Source of the DNA: an uncultured Clostridia bacterium
GTDB taxonomy: Bacteria; Bacillota; Clostridia; Saccharofermentanales; DTU023
Assembly (NCBI GenBank): GCA_946220865.1
Contig: CAMJYM010000006.1
Coordinates: forward strand, 38,595 to 102,594
Reading direction: 5' to 3'
DNA length: 64,000 nucleotides
The notes beneath the pieces are model-generated. The model saw nothing but the letters and a program-made list of their open reading frames with translations. It was not told the DNA's origin and searched no databases. Both the position numbers and the translations under genes were made by a program. Each line of letters begins with the position of its first letter. Within the stretch, counting starts at the first letter, position 1. Below, one piece after another: positions 32,518 to 39,958 of the stretch.

Positions 32518-33962
32518 GCCTTTGCCTCCTCTTCGCCTGTGCTTTTGGTCGGTCCGCAAAGAATAGTGGACCCCGCCTTATCCTGCACAACTTCCTCAGG
32601 CTTCAGTCCGGTTTCGCGGCATAGAATCTCCATGATACGCGGACCGCAGAAGCCTCCCTGACAGCGACCCATACCCGTGCCCGTGCGGCGTTTGACACCG
32701 TCGATGGAGACGACGGGAATGCCGCGCTTCAGAGCGGCGAGGATTTCGCCTTCGGTAATGGTTTCGCAGCGGCAGATGACCCGACCGTATTCCGGGTGTT
32801 CTGCGATAAAAGCTTCACGCTCTTCTTCGGGAATCTCCTTGAAGCGCACAACTTTGCGTGTACCGTTCCACTGAGCTTTGGGCTTACAGACGAGACCTTC
32901 GTCTTCGAGAAGTTTCAGGCCTTCCTGAGCCAGCACCGGCGCACAGGTCAGGCCAGGCGATTTTATCGCTGCGATATCGAGAAAAGAGGGCGCGACGATT
33001 TTCAGGAAGAAGTCACCGAAATCACTGTTCGCGCGGATGCCTGCGTAGTTGCGGATATTGCTGCGGAGATTCAGACTGGGTACACAGCGCGTGGCATCTT
33101 TAGCGACTTTGGACAGTCCGGCAGCGGTTGTACCCGTATTTTCCTTATCCTCGATGAGTTCAGCATCCGGTCCGACGAGAATATTTTCGTGCACCGTCGG
33201 GGAGACCAGAATACCCTTTGTAAGCTCATTGGGACAAGGAAAAATTACGGCTTTGACAAGTTCTCCCACGGCACGATCCAGGACATAATACTGGCCGCGG
33301 GTAGGTTCGACTTTGAAGGCAGGTTTGGCCACCATGCTGTGGATTTCATCCGAGTGAGTGCCCGCACAGTTGACGACAAATATTGCCTCGTAGTCGGCAT
33401 CCTGACTGTGAATCAGGTAGTGGTCCTCTTTCTTTTCGATGCCCCTGACCTCTTGATTGAGCTTCAGTTCGACACCTTCTCGCACGGCCACTTCGGCATG
33501 GGCCAGGGTAAATTCCCAGGGATTGATGACGCCGGACTCAGGAACCCAGAGGGCGATGGTGATATCCGGCGAAAGATTAGGTTCACGCTCACGAACTTCG
33601 TCTCCGTTCAGAATTTTCATTCCCTGGACGCCCATGAGCAGACCATTTTCGTATTTTTTCTTAATGACTTTGGCATCTTTTTCATCAAAACCGACGATAA
33701 GAGAACCGGTTTTATGAAATTCAACATCCAGCTTTTCGGCCTGCTCCATTGTCAAATGTGCACCCCGCACATTAAATTTACCCATCAGAGTGTTAGGATC
33801 AGGATCATATCCGCCGTGGACAATAGCGGTGTTGGCCCTGGAAGCGCCAAGGGAAACATCGTTTTCTTTTTCCAGAAGCAGAACTTTAAGCTGGTAGCGG
33901 GAACATTCGTAAGCTACACAGCAGCCAACGACGCCTGCCCCAATAATCACGACATCATACAT
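32514..33962 (-). CDS. glpA: Anaerobic glycerol-3-phosphate dehydrogenase, GlpA/GlpO-like with BFD-type [2Fe-2S] domain
   Basis: This 482-residue FAD protein oxidises sn-glycerol 3-phosphate to dihydroxyacetone phosphate. The N-terminal FAD motif YDVVIIGAGVVGCCVAYECSRYQLKVLLLEKE is followed by the DAO-family NTAIVHGGYDP. A C-terminal BFD-like [2Fe-2S] domain has CRCETITEGEILAAL ... GRCQGGFCGPRIMEIL. This architecture is that of clostridial GlpA/GlpO-type proteins encoded beside a GlpB-like and a DUF1667 protein, as here. The gene is first in its operon. Its 5' leader on the minus strand contains an intrinsic terminator that GlpP probably controls. Ribosome binding site AAGGAGAG supports the start. 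Confidence 0.92.
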   Translation of the reverse strand: MYDVVIIGAGVVGCCVAYECSRYQLKVLLLEKENDVSLGASRANTAIVHGGYDPDPNTLMGKFNVRGAHLTMEQAEKLDVEFHKTGSLIVGFDEKDAKVIKKKYENGLLMGVQGMKILNGDEVREREPNLSPDITIALWVPESGVINPWEFTLAHAEVAVREGVELKLNQEVRGIEKKEDHYLIHSQDADYEAIFVVNCAGTHSDEIHSMVAKPAFKVEPTRGQYYVLDRAVGELVKAVIFPCPNELTKGILVSPTVHENILVGPDAELIEDKENTGTTAAGLSKVAKDATRCVPSLNLRSNIRNYAGIRANSDFGDFFLKIVAPSFLDIAAIKSPGLTCAPVLAQEGLKLLEDEGLVCKPKAQWNGTRKVVRFKEIPEEEREAFIAEHPEYGRVICRCETITEGEILAALKRGIPVVSIDGVKRRTGTGMGRCQGGFCGPRIMEILCRETGLKPEEVVQDKAGSTILCGPTKSTGEEEAKA

Positions 33963-34301
33963 AGATTCTCTCCTTCGTGAAACGACTATTACCAGAAGCA
34001 GAAAGTAACGCAGCCTGCGTTAAGTTCTGAAGGTCGGATGAGTTTACTCAGATCACTGTACTTAAAGCCTGGCGGAGGCTGCTCACTTTCTGCCTTCTGC
34101 ATGTGCTGGTCATGAAAAAGCGGGAAACCCAGCCTGTCGAGGAGTGAACACTCTGCAAAGAACTGGAAAATCTCAGCTCGCCGAAGGCCTTGTCTTAAGT
34201 TTCCAAACGAATGCAACTCAGGAAGATAAGCGCCAGCGGCTAATCTCATGACGAGCGGCCTGTTGTTTTGGGAGAATGCCTGTCTGATCAACCGCGAGAA
34301 A

Positions 34302-34347
34302 ATAAAAAAAGAGCAGACATTTCCCAAACGAACCAGGAAACCTACTC
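34302..34347 (-). terminator. Leader terminator (attenuator) of the glpA-like operon
   Basis: Read on the minus strand, GAGTAG...CTGCTC closes a stem (34347-34342 with 34316-34311), with GTTTCC/GGAAAT pairing inside. TTTTTTTATT follows (34310-34301). It lies about 60 bases after a predicted start site and 340 bases before the first gene, so it is an attenuator rather than a gene-end terminator. Confidence 0.72.
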
Positions 34348-34353
34348 AAAAAA

Positions 34354-34369
34354 CTCATTGTTCTTCCTT
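34354..34369 (-). promoter_or_regulatory. Candidate GlpP target motif in the glpA-like leader
   Basis: The minus strand reads AAGGAAGAACAATGAG immediately before the attenuator. A near-identical motif precedes the glpK attenuator at 38396-38412. Confidence 0.5.
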
Positions 34370-34412
34370 GATTTCGTTTATCTTAGCACAATCAAGGCCA
34401 TTGGGCAATACA

Positions 34413-34443
34413 ATTATACATAAAACAGCTTAAATAATGACAA
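34413..34443 (-). promoter_or_regulatory. Promoter of the glpA-like operon
   Basis: TATAAT (34418-34413, minus strand) is a perfect -10. TTGTCA (34443-34438) is a possible -35 at a long 19-bp spacing. Confidence 0.5.
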
Positions 34444-34568
34444 AATTAAAGATGAACAAACTGGCATTAAAGGCGCTTTTTTGTTAGTATTTTTTATCAT
34501 ACACAGCATATCAGTGCTTTCTCTGTAGATCAGAGCTTCCCCTCAGAAATGGAGATGCGAGGTACACT

Positions 34569-35198
34569 ATGAATATGGGTGAAAAGCTGGTCATTCAAAA
34601 GTTTCTGCAGAAGAATCCGGTCATTTTAGCCGTGAAAAATGATGAAGAACTCAAATCTGCGCTCAATCGGGAGGGCCGGGTTATTTTTCTGCTTTACGGC
34701 AACATCTGCAATCTCAGAGAAAACGTTCATCTTGTCAAAGAAAAGGGCAAGATGGTCTTTGTCCATGCAGATCGCATAGATGGGTGTACCTCACACAATG
34801 TCTTTGTTGATTTCCTCAAAAAAGAAGGCAACGAAGTGGATGGCCTGATTTCCACCCATCCCCGCCTCCTGAAATATGCTCGCGAGCAGGGAATGATCAG
34901 CATACTGCGCGTGTTTTTGCTGGATTCACTTGCTGTGAGCAATTCTCTGAAAAGTATTGCCGAATGCCAGCCGGATCTCGTTGAAGTCCTGCCCGGTATT
35001 GCGACCGGAGGCTTTAAGCTGATCAGCAACGAATACAAAGGGCCACTCATTGCCGGTGGCCTGATCAAATCCTCTGAGGATGTCCTTGCAGCCCTGGCCG
35101 CCGGAGCTATTGGTATTTCCACAACGAATCTTGAGTTGTCCGAAATTAACCGCTTGATCCGCGAAGAGCTGCAGGAAAAAGAACAACGTACGCATTAA
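34569..35198 (+). CDS. glpP: Glycerol-3-phosphate responsive antiterminator GlpP
   Basis: GlpP is the TIM-barrel-like RNA-binding antiterminator which, with glycerol 3-phosphate, lets polymerase read through leader terminators of glp genes in Bacillus. The 209-residue protein has FLLYGNICNLRENVHLVKEKGKMVFVHADRIDGC, DGLISTHPRLLKYAREQGM and VEVLPGIATGGFKLI, ending AGAIGISTTN, all typical of the family. The ribosome binding site is GAGG six bases before ATG. It is divergent from the glpA-like operon and upstream of (converging on) glpF/glpK, both fitting targets. Confidence 0.95.
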   Translation: MNMGEKLVIQKFLQKNPVILAVKNDEELKSALNREGRVIFLLYGNICNLRENVHLVKEKGKMVFVHADRIDGCTSHNVFVDFLKKEGNEVDGLISTHPRLLKYAREQGMISILRVFLLDSLAVSNSLKSIAECQPDLVEVLPGIATGGFKLISNEYKGPLIAGGLIKSSEDVLAALAAGAIGISTTNLELSEINRLIREELQEKEQRTH

Positions 35199-35352
35199 GA
35201 CGACGAGCCAGAAAACCAGAAAAACATGGATTCTGGCGCTTGTTCAACGTTCAAAAAGATGACGCTATTTTATTCAGCCAGCCGATAGTTTATAGAGGGG
35301 ATCTGAAAACACGAAGGTGACAGGTCACCCTTTATTTTTTAGCTGTAATGAG

Positions 35353-35384
35353 AAAGAGGGCATCTCTTTAAGATACCCTCTTTT
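35353..35384. terminator. Bidirectional terminator between glpP and glpF
   Basis: AAAGAGGG (35353-35360) pairs with CCCTCTTT (35376-35383), with an inner ATCT/AGAT extension. T-runs occur on both strands. Apart from this the 281-bp gap shows nothing. Confidence 0.85.
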
Positions 35385-35479
35385 TCTAAACAAAGACTGT
35401 ACTTTAACTAAGAAGATCAGACGAATTTGTTTTTTCCCAAAGTCATGAAGTACCTCCTTGGAAAATGACGCTCTTGTCG

Positions 35480-36208
35480 TCAGGCTACAAAACCAGGGAG
35501 AACAATGATGGCTTTATAGAGCCAGACGGCGAGCAAGCCGCCGATGATTGGGCCGACAACCGGAATCCAGGAATATCCCCAGTCGGGATCTTTTTCTTTA
35601 AAGGGGAGAACGGCATAAGCAAGTCTCGGACCAAGGTCACGGGCGGGGTTAATGGCATAACCGGTCAGTCCACCGAGGGACATACCGATGGATACAATGA
35701 TACCAAAGACCAGGAGCTTGTCGACTCCGGCAGCGATACCGGCAACCTGGCCAATGCCTTTGATGGCAAGGACAAGAACAAAGGTTCCGACGATTTCACT
35801 CAGCAGGTTTCTGCCTGTGTGACGAATGCTTGGGGCCGTGCAGAAGCAACCTCTCTGGCTTGGAGCGCCGGGGGTTTCATCAAACTGACCTTTAAAGAGG
35901 AGATAGACCAGTACCGCACCAAGGAAGGCGCCGATCATCTGACCGAGAATATAAGCCGGAACAGTGTCCCAGCCAATACTGCCATCGGCAGCGAGCGCAA
36001 TGGTCAAAGCAGGGTTCAAATGTGCGCCGGATGCCGTACCAAAAATAAAGCAGGGGAGCAGAACGGCAAGACCCCAGGCGAAGGTGATCTGAATAGATCC
36101 AGCGCCCTTCATACCTGATTTATTGAGCGTAACGTTGGCGACAACACCATCACCAAGCAGAATGAGTAAGAACGTACCGACGAGTTCGGCAACAAAAATA
36201 GTCATCAT
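35480..36208 (-). CDS. glpF: Glycerol facilitator GlpF (aquaglyceroporin)
   Basis: This 242-residue MIP-family channel for glycerol has six membrane helices and the two half-helix motifs: GAHLNPALTIAL and YAINPARDLGPR. The Asp after the second NPA (NPARD) is the glyceroporin-type residue. The start at 36208 follows GAGG; the reading from 36262 adds an unlikely hydrophilic leader. It is downstream of glpK on the same strand with a 198-bp spacer, which carries a small inverted repeat (GATGAAT...ATTCATC around 36232-36249) but no clear terminator. Glycerol entering here is trapped by GlpK. Confidence 0.94.
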   Translation of the reverse strand: MMTIFVAELVGTFLLILLGDGVVANVTLNKSGMKGAGSIQITFAWGLAVLLPCFIFGTASGAHLNPALTIALAADGSIGWDTVPAYILGQMIGAFLGAVLVYLLFKGQFDETPGAPSQRGCFCTAPSIRHTGRNLLSEIVGTFVLVLAIKGIGQVAGIAAGVDKLLVFGIIVSIGMSLGGLTGYAINPARDLGPRLAYAVLPFKEKDPDWGYSWIPVVGPIIGGLLAVWLYKAIIVLPGFVA

Positions 36209-36405
36209 AATGTATACCTCTACAGGAGTGATGAATGATTTGCATTCATCGCGTTTCATCAAAAATGATGAATCTGAGCCTTTTAGCTCTGCTGATCTAT
36301 TTCAGAGAAAAGCTCAACCTTTTTCAATCGAGTTAGCTGAGAAGATGAGAACTCTTTGTCCTGGCAGCGAATAGCCGGAAAAACGAGTTCTGTCCGGGCC
36401 TGAAC

Positions 36406-37902
36406 TCAGTCCTCTTTGGCCCAGCCAAAAGAGCATTTTACGGCCTTGTTCCAGCCTTTAAGCTTCTCTGCACGGTCTTTTTCACTCATCTGCGGCTCAA
36501 AGATACGGGAGATCTTCCAGTTGTTACGGACATCATCAGTGCTGCTCCAGAAGCCGACAGCCAGGCCAGCCAGATAGGCAGCGCCCATCGCCGTGGTCTC
36601 AATGCAGGCGGGACGATGAACGGGGACACCGATGACATCAGCCTGGTACTGCATCAGGAAGTCATTCATGGAAGCGCCGCCGTCTACTTTCAGGGCGGAG
36701 AGCTTAATTTTTGAGTCATCCTGCATGGCTTTAAGGACATCATTGGTCAGGTAGCAGAGGGATTCCAAAGTCGCCCGAATCAGATGTTTCTTATTGACGC
36801 CACGGGTGATACCGACGATGGTGCCGCGAGCATACTGATCCCAGTAAGGTGCGCCGAGGCCGGTGAAAGCCGGAACGACATAGCAGCCATTCGTATCCGG
36901 AACCTGTTTGGCAATATATTCAGAATCAGGCGAAGTGTCGATGATGCGCAGCTCATCGCGCAGCCACTGAATGGCGGCACCGGCCACAAAAATGGAACCT
37001 TCAAGGGCGTAGTTGACCTTGCCGTTCAGGCCCCAGGCGACGGTGGTGACCAGGCCATTTTGACTGAATACAGGTTTTTCACCGGTGTTCATGAGCATGA
37101 AGCAGCCTGTACCGTAGGTGTTTTTAGCCTCGCCAGCGTGAAAGCAAGCCTGACCGAAAAGGGCTGCCTGCTGGTCGCCTGCTGCGCCGCCGATCTTAAT
37201 CGGAGCACCAAAGAAGCTGGGATCAGTCTCGCCGTAAACACAGCTTGAGGGCATGGGGGTGGGCAGAATCTGTCTGGGGATGTCGAGGATTTTCAGAATT
37301 TCTTCATCCCAGCAGAGATCGTTGATATTAAAAAGCACCGTGCGGGAGGCGTTAGAATAGTCGGTGACATGGACTCTGCCTTTGGTTAGTTTCCAGATCA
37401 GCCAGGTTTCGACGTTGCCGAAGAGAATCTCGCCCTTTTCAGCGCGTTCTCTTACACCGGGCACGTTGTCCAGAATCCATTTAATTTTTGTTCCGCTGAA
37501 ATAGGCATCAATGACAAGACCGGTCTTTTTACGGAACGATTCCGTGTAGCCTTCAGCCTTCAGCTGGTCGGCATATTCGGAAGTTCTGCGGCACTGCCAG
37601 ACAATCGCGTGGTAGACGGGTTCACCGGTCTTTTTGTCCCAGAGAATCGTTGTTTCACGTTGATTGGTGATACCAATGGCAGCAATATCTTCGGCCTTCG
37701 CGTTAATTTTGCTCATCGCTTCGACAGCTACGCCAAGTTGCGTGGACCAGATTTCGTTGGCCTCATGCTCAACCCAGCCCGGCTTGGGGAAGTACTGGGT
37801 AAATTCTTTTTGTGCAACCGAGCAGGGCTCGCCCTTTTCGTTAAACAAAATACAGCGGTTACTCGTTGTGCCGGCGTCCATCGCCATGACATATTTCGGC
37901 AT
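36406..37902 (-). CDS. glpK: Glycerol kinase GlpK
   Basis: This 498-residue FGGY-family kinase makes sn-glycerol 3-phosphate, which is also the effector of GlpP. Recognisable parts: MAMDAGTTSNRCILFNEKG (phosphate loop), GWVEHEANEIW, ITNQRETTILWDKKTGEPVYHAIVWQCRRT, and AGDQQAALFGQACF...KNTYGTGCFMLMNTG. The C-terminal ALKVDGGASMNDFLMQYQADVIGVPVHRP is also present. The family length is about 500. A long leader (over 400 bp) precedes it, with a promoter and attenuator far upstream. Confidence 0.97.
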   Translation of the reverse strand: MPKYVMAMDAGTTSNRCILFNEKGEPCSVAQKEFTQYFPKPGWVEHEANEIWSTQLGVAVEAMSKINAKAEDIAAIGITNQRETTILWDKKTGEPVYHAIVWQCRRTSEYADQLKAEGYTESFRKKTGLVIDAYFSGTKIKWILDNVPGVRERAEKGEILFGNVETWLIWKLTKGRVHVTDYSNASRTVLFNINDLCWDEEILKILDIPRQILPTPMPSSCVYGETDPSFFGAPIKIGGAAGDQQAALFGQACFHAGEAKNTYGTGCFMLMNTGEKPVFSQNGLVTTVAWGLNGKVNYALEGSIFVAGAAIQWLRDELRIIDTSPDSEYIAKQVPDTNGCYVVPAFTGLGAPYWDQYARGTIVGITRGVNKKHLIRATLESLCYLTNDVLKAMQDDSKIKLSALKVDGGASMNDFLMQYQADVIGVPVHRPACIETTAMGAAYLAGLAVGFWSSTDDVRNNWKISRIFEPQMSEKDRAEKLKGWNKAVKCSFGWAKED

Positions 37903-38063
37903 AAATTGCTCCTCTCGACAATTTTTTGGGGCGGGTTTTCTGACCTGAGCCCCGGACTTCTGTTCTCTTCGTATGGATCAGATCGCCTTACGTACCCCCT
38001 TTCTGCTTCGCGGTTGTTTTATCTGCTGAGAGGGATGAGTTCTTTACCTGTCAGCAGATGGCT

Positions 38064-38113
38064 TTAACTCAAGTGATGGCTTAACTTAAGTCAAAAATTA
38101 TTTTTAACTTAAG
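38064..38113. repeat. Three TTAACTYAAG repeats in the glpK leader
   Basis: TTAACTCAAG (38064-38073), TTAACTTAAG (38081-38090) and TTAACTTAAG (38104-38113) occur in direct orientation. The last two contain the palindrome CTTAAG. They lie about 160 bp upstream of glpK and may be regulator sites. Confidence 0.5.
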
Positions 38114-38346
38114 CTAAAAATGGTAATCACATCTTTGATTTTGCGCTCGCTGCCTGTAGACTACAGCCAGCACGATTTCCCCTTGGGACTTTGCTGAAGA
38201 TTTTGGATACTGTGGTCACTTTGCACTTAAAGAAAGCATGACCACAGTACTTTCGTGGACGTTATCTGTGACCCAAAACTTACGCTATTCCCATTAAGTG
38301 ACTTTCACATGAATAAAAACATGTAAGCCGCACATGGGAAAATAGC

Positions 38347-38392
38347 AATAAAAAAGAGCAACAAACCCCCTTCATGGGGAAATCCGTTGCTC
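38347..38392 (-). terminator. Leader terminator (attenuator) of glpK
   Basis: On the minus strand GAGCAAC...GTTGCTC (38392-38386 with 38362-38356) encloses a TTTCCCC/GGGG inner stem and is followed by TTTTTTATT. It lies about 25-60 bases after the predicted start site and 450 bases before glpK, so it would stop transcription early unless antiterminated. Confidence 0.75.
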
Positions 38393-38395
38393 AAC

Positions 38396-38412
38396 ATCTC
38401 ATGAACTTCCTT
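38396..38412 (-). promoter_or_regulatory. Candidate GlpP target motif in the glpK leader
   Basis: The minus strand reads AAGGAAGTTCATGAGAT directly before the attenuator. It matches the motif before the glpA-like attenuator (AAGGAAG, two variable bases, CA, TGAG, then TTGAG). Confidence 0.5.
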
Positions 38413-38423
38413 AACTTGTGTAG

Positions 38424-38452
38424 AATATAGCAGAAGAAAAATAATAAATCAA
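38424..38452 (-). promoter_or_regulatory. Promoter of glpK-glpF
   Basis: TTGATT (38452-38447), exactly 17 bp, TATATT (38429-38424) on the minus strand. The start site would fall near 38417, just before the conserved motif and attenuator. Confidence 0.65.
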
Positions 38453-38759
38453 GATGTTTTTGGATATTTCGCTGAAAAAGTTTTTTAGTAGAACCTGAGA
38501 TGCCTCATTATTGTGAATTTGAACCTGATCTGCTCAGATTCAACAAAGTAAAAATTCACCTACAATTGTCTATAATTATAATTACTTTTGATGAGCGATT
38601 TTGGATGCTTCGCCGGTAATGAGCTTACAAAAATCAAGCGCTTGAGCAGGCAAGCACGATTTGCAAAAAAAGCTTACAATCATAGCGTGTTGAGCAGGTT
38701 TGTGGCTGCAAACCTGCAAATGATCACATCAATATTCTGAGAGCTCTTAGGAGGAATTT

Positions 38760-39413
38760 ATGAGATTTTTTATCGATACGGCTGATGTCAATGAAATCCG
38801 TGATGCGGCGGCCATGGGCATTGTCGCCGGAGTCACCACCAATCCGAGTCTGATTGCCAAATCCGGGCGTGATTTTAAGGAAGTCATTGAGGAAATCACG
38901 AGCCTGGTGGATGGCCCTATTTCTGGTGAGGTAAAGGCGACAACGACTGACTCGGCTGATATGATTGCAGAAGGCCGTGAAATTGCCGCGATTCACCCTA
39001 ATATGGTGGTCAAGATCCCGATGACCGGTGAAGGTCTCAAGGCCATTGCTGCCCTGTCCAAAGAAGGGATCAAGACCAACTGCACGCTTATCTTCAGCGC
39101 AAACCAGGCTTTACTTGCTGCCCGCGCCGGAGCGACTTATGTTTCGCCTTTCCTCGGCCGCCTGGATGACATCTCAGAGTCCGGCATCGAACTCATCGAA
39201 AAAATTGTCGCCATCTTTGGTCAGTATCCCGACATCGATACCCAGATCATCGCGGCGAGCATCCGCAATACGACCCATGTCACAGAATGCGCTCTTGCCG
39301 GTGCAGATATTGCGACTGTGCCTTACAAGGTTCTCATGCAGATGCTGAAACATCCGCTTACCGATGCTGGCATCGAGAAGTTCAAGGCCGATTATCTTAA
39401 ATCTCTGGCCTGA
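38760..39413 (+). CDS. tal: Small transaldolase (TalC-type)
   Basis: This 217-residue aldolase has the Schiff-base Lys in NMVVKIPMTGEGLKA (about residue 84) and the family start MRFFIDTADVNEI, AGVTTNPSLIAKSG. Related fructose-6-phosphate aldolases are distinguished by Gln59 and Tyr131. The corresponding positions here are Glu (ISGEVKATT) and Phe (TYVSPFLGRLDD), which favours transaldolase. It transfers a dihydroxyacetone unit between sugar phosphates. AGGAGG precedes the ATG. The gene follows the glp region but on the opposite strand; a terminator follows it. Confidence 0.9.
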   Translation: MRFFIDTADVNEIRDAAAMGIVAGVTTNPSLIAKSGRDFKEVIEEITSLVDGPISGEVKATTTDSADMIAEGREIAAIHPNMVVKIPMTGEGLKAIAALSKEGIKTNCTLIFSANQALLAARAGATYVSPFLGRLDDISESGIELIEKIVAIFGQYPDIDTQIIAASIRNTTHVTECALAGADIATVPYKVLMQMLKHPLTDAGIEKFKADYLKSLA

Positions 39414-39477
39414 TTTCAGAGCTTTTGCCGCTGTGTAGAAGCGCTTCCCTTCTATCGAGGGTAACGCGCTTGCATTC

Positions 39478-39508
39478 AAGGCTGGAGATCAGGGATCTCC
39501 GGCCTTGT
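39478..39508 (+). terminator. Terminator after the transaldolase gene
   Basis: AAGGCTGGAGATC and GGATCTCCGGCCTT (39478-39506) form a long stem followed by GTTTTT. Confidence 0.85.
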
Positions 39509-39542
39509 TTTTCCTTTCCTGGTTTTGAACTTAGCTTCATGC

Positions 39543-39890
39543 TCACTGTGCTGTTTCGGCGCTTGACGCAAAGCGTTGAACTGCGTATACTGACAGCGTT
39601 TTAATCCCTTTCCGGTCTTGAGCAAAAGATGGTTTTTCACTGGAAGTTCCAATAGCCCAAGAACCATATTCACTGCCAGTCGATGTATTTTCCTTTGAAT
39701 GAATGTTTGTCGCTTCCATTTTGTTTTTCATGAGCAGTAAAGCTGCTGCTTTAATGAAGGCTGGAATGGCGTGGCCCTCTGCAAAAGGCTTGGTCTTTGA
39801 CCTGGTGCGGGATGAATAAATCCAAAGCGTTGCTTCAATGGAGTATGAATAGCCTGTCATGTGACGAAAACTAAGCTCCAGCTGGCTCAA
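39543..39890 (-). other. Unassigned open frame in the transaldolase-rho gap
   Basis: The 545-bp gap between transaldolase and rho holds one minus-strand frame of 115 codons. It has no recognisable family, no ribosome binding site and a Ser/Thr/Lys-rich translation. It may be noncoding or a remnant of a larger gene. A short stem (ACTTCGC/GCGAA around 39909-39930) lies just before rho. Confidence 0.2.
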
Positions 39891-39958
39891 AGTTTTTCAA
39901 CAGGCCGTCACTTCGCGAATGAAGCGAAAAGTAAATCACAAATCCTGAGGAGATTTTC

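Noticed and set aside
32796..33980. 394-codon plus-strand frame opposite the glpA-like gene
   Set aside because: Antisense shadow of a well-supported FAD enzyme with conserved motifs.
33989..34327. Minus-strand 112-codon frame in the glpA-like leader
   Set aside because: It starts inside the attenuator T-run, has no ribosome binding site and matches no family; the region is better explained as leader RNA.
38760..39413. Annotation as fructose-6-phosphate aldolase because of the dihydroxyacetone context
   Set aside because: The diagnostic positions read Glu and Phe, as in transaldolases, not the Gln and Tyr of the aldolase.
39543..39890. Real small gene between transaldolase and rho
   Set aside because: No ribosome binding site, odd composition and no recognised family; kept only as a low-confidence open frame.
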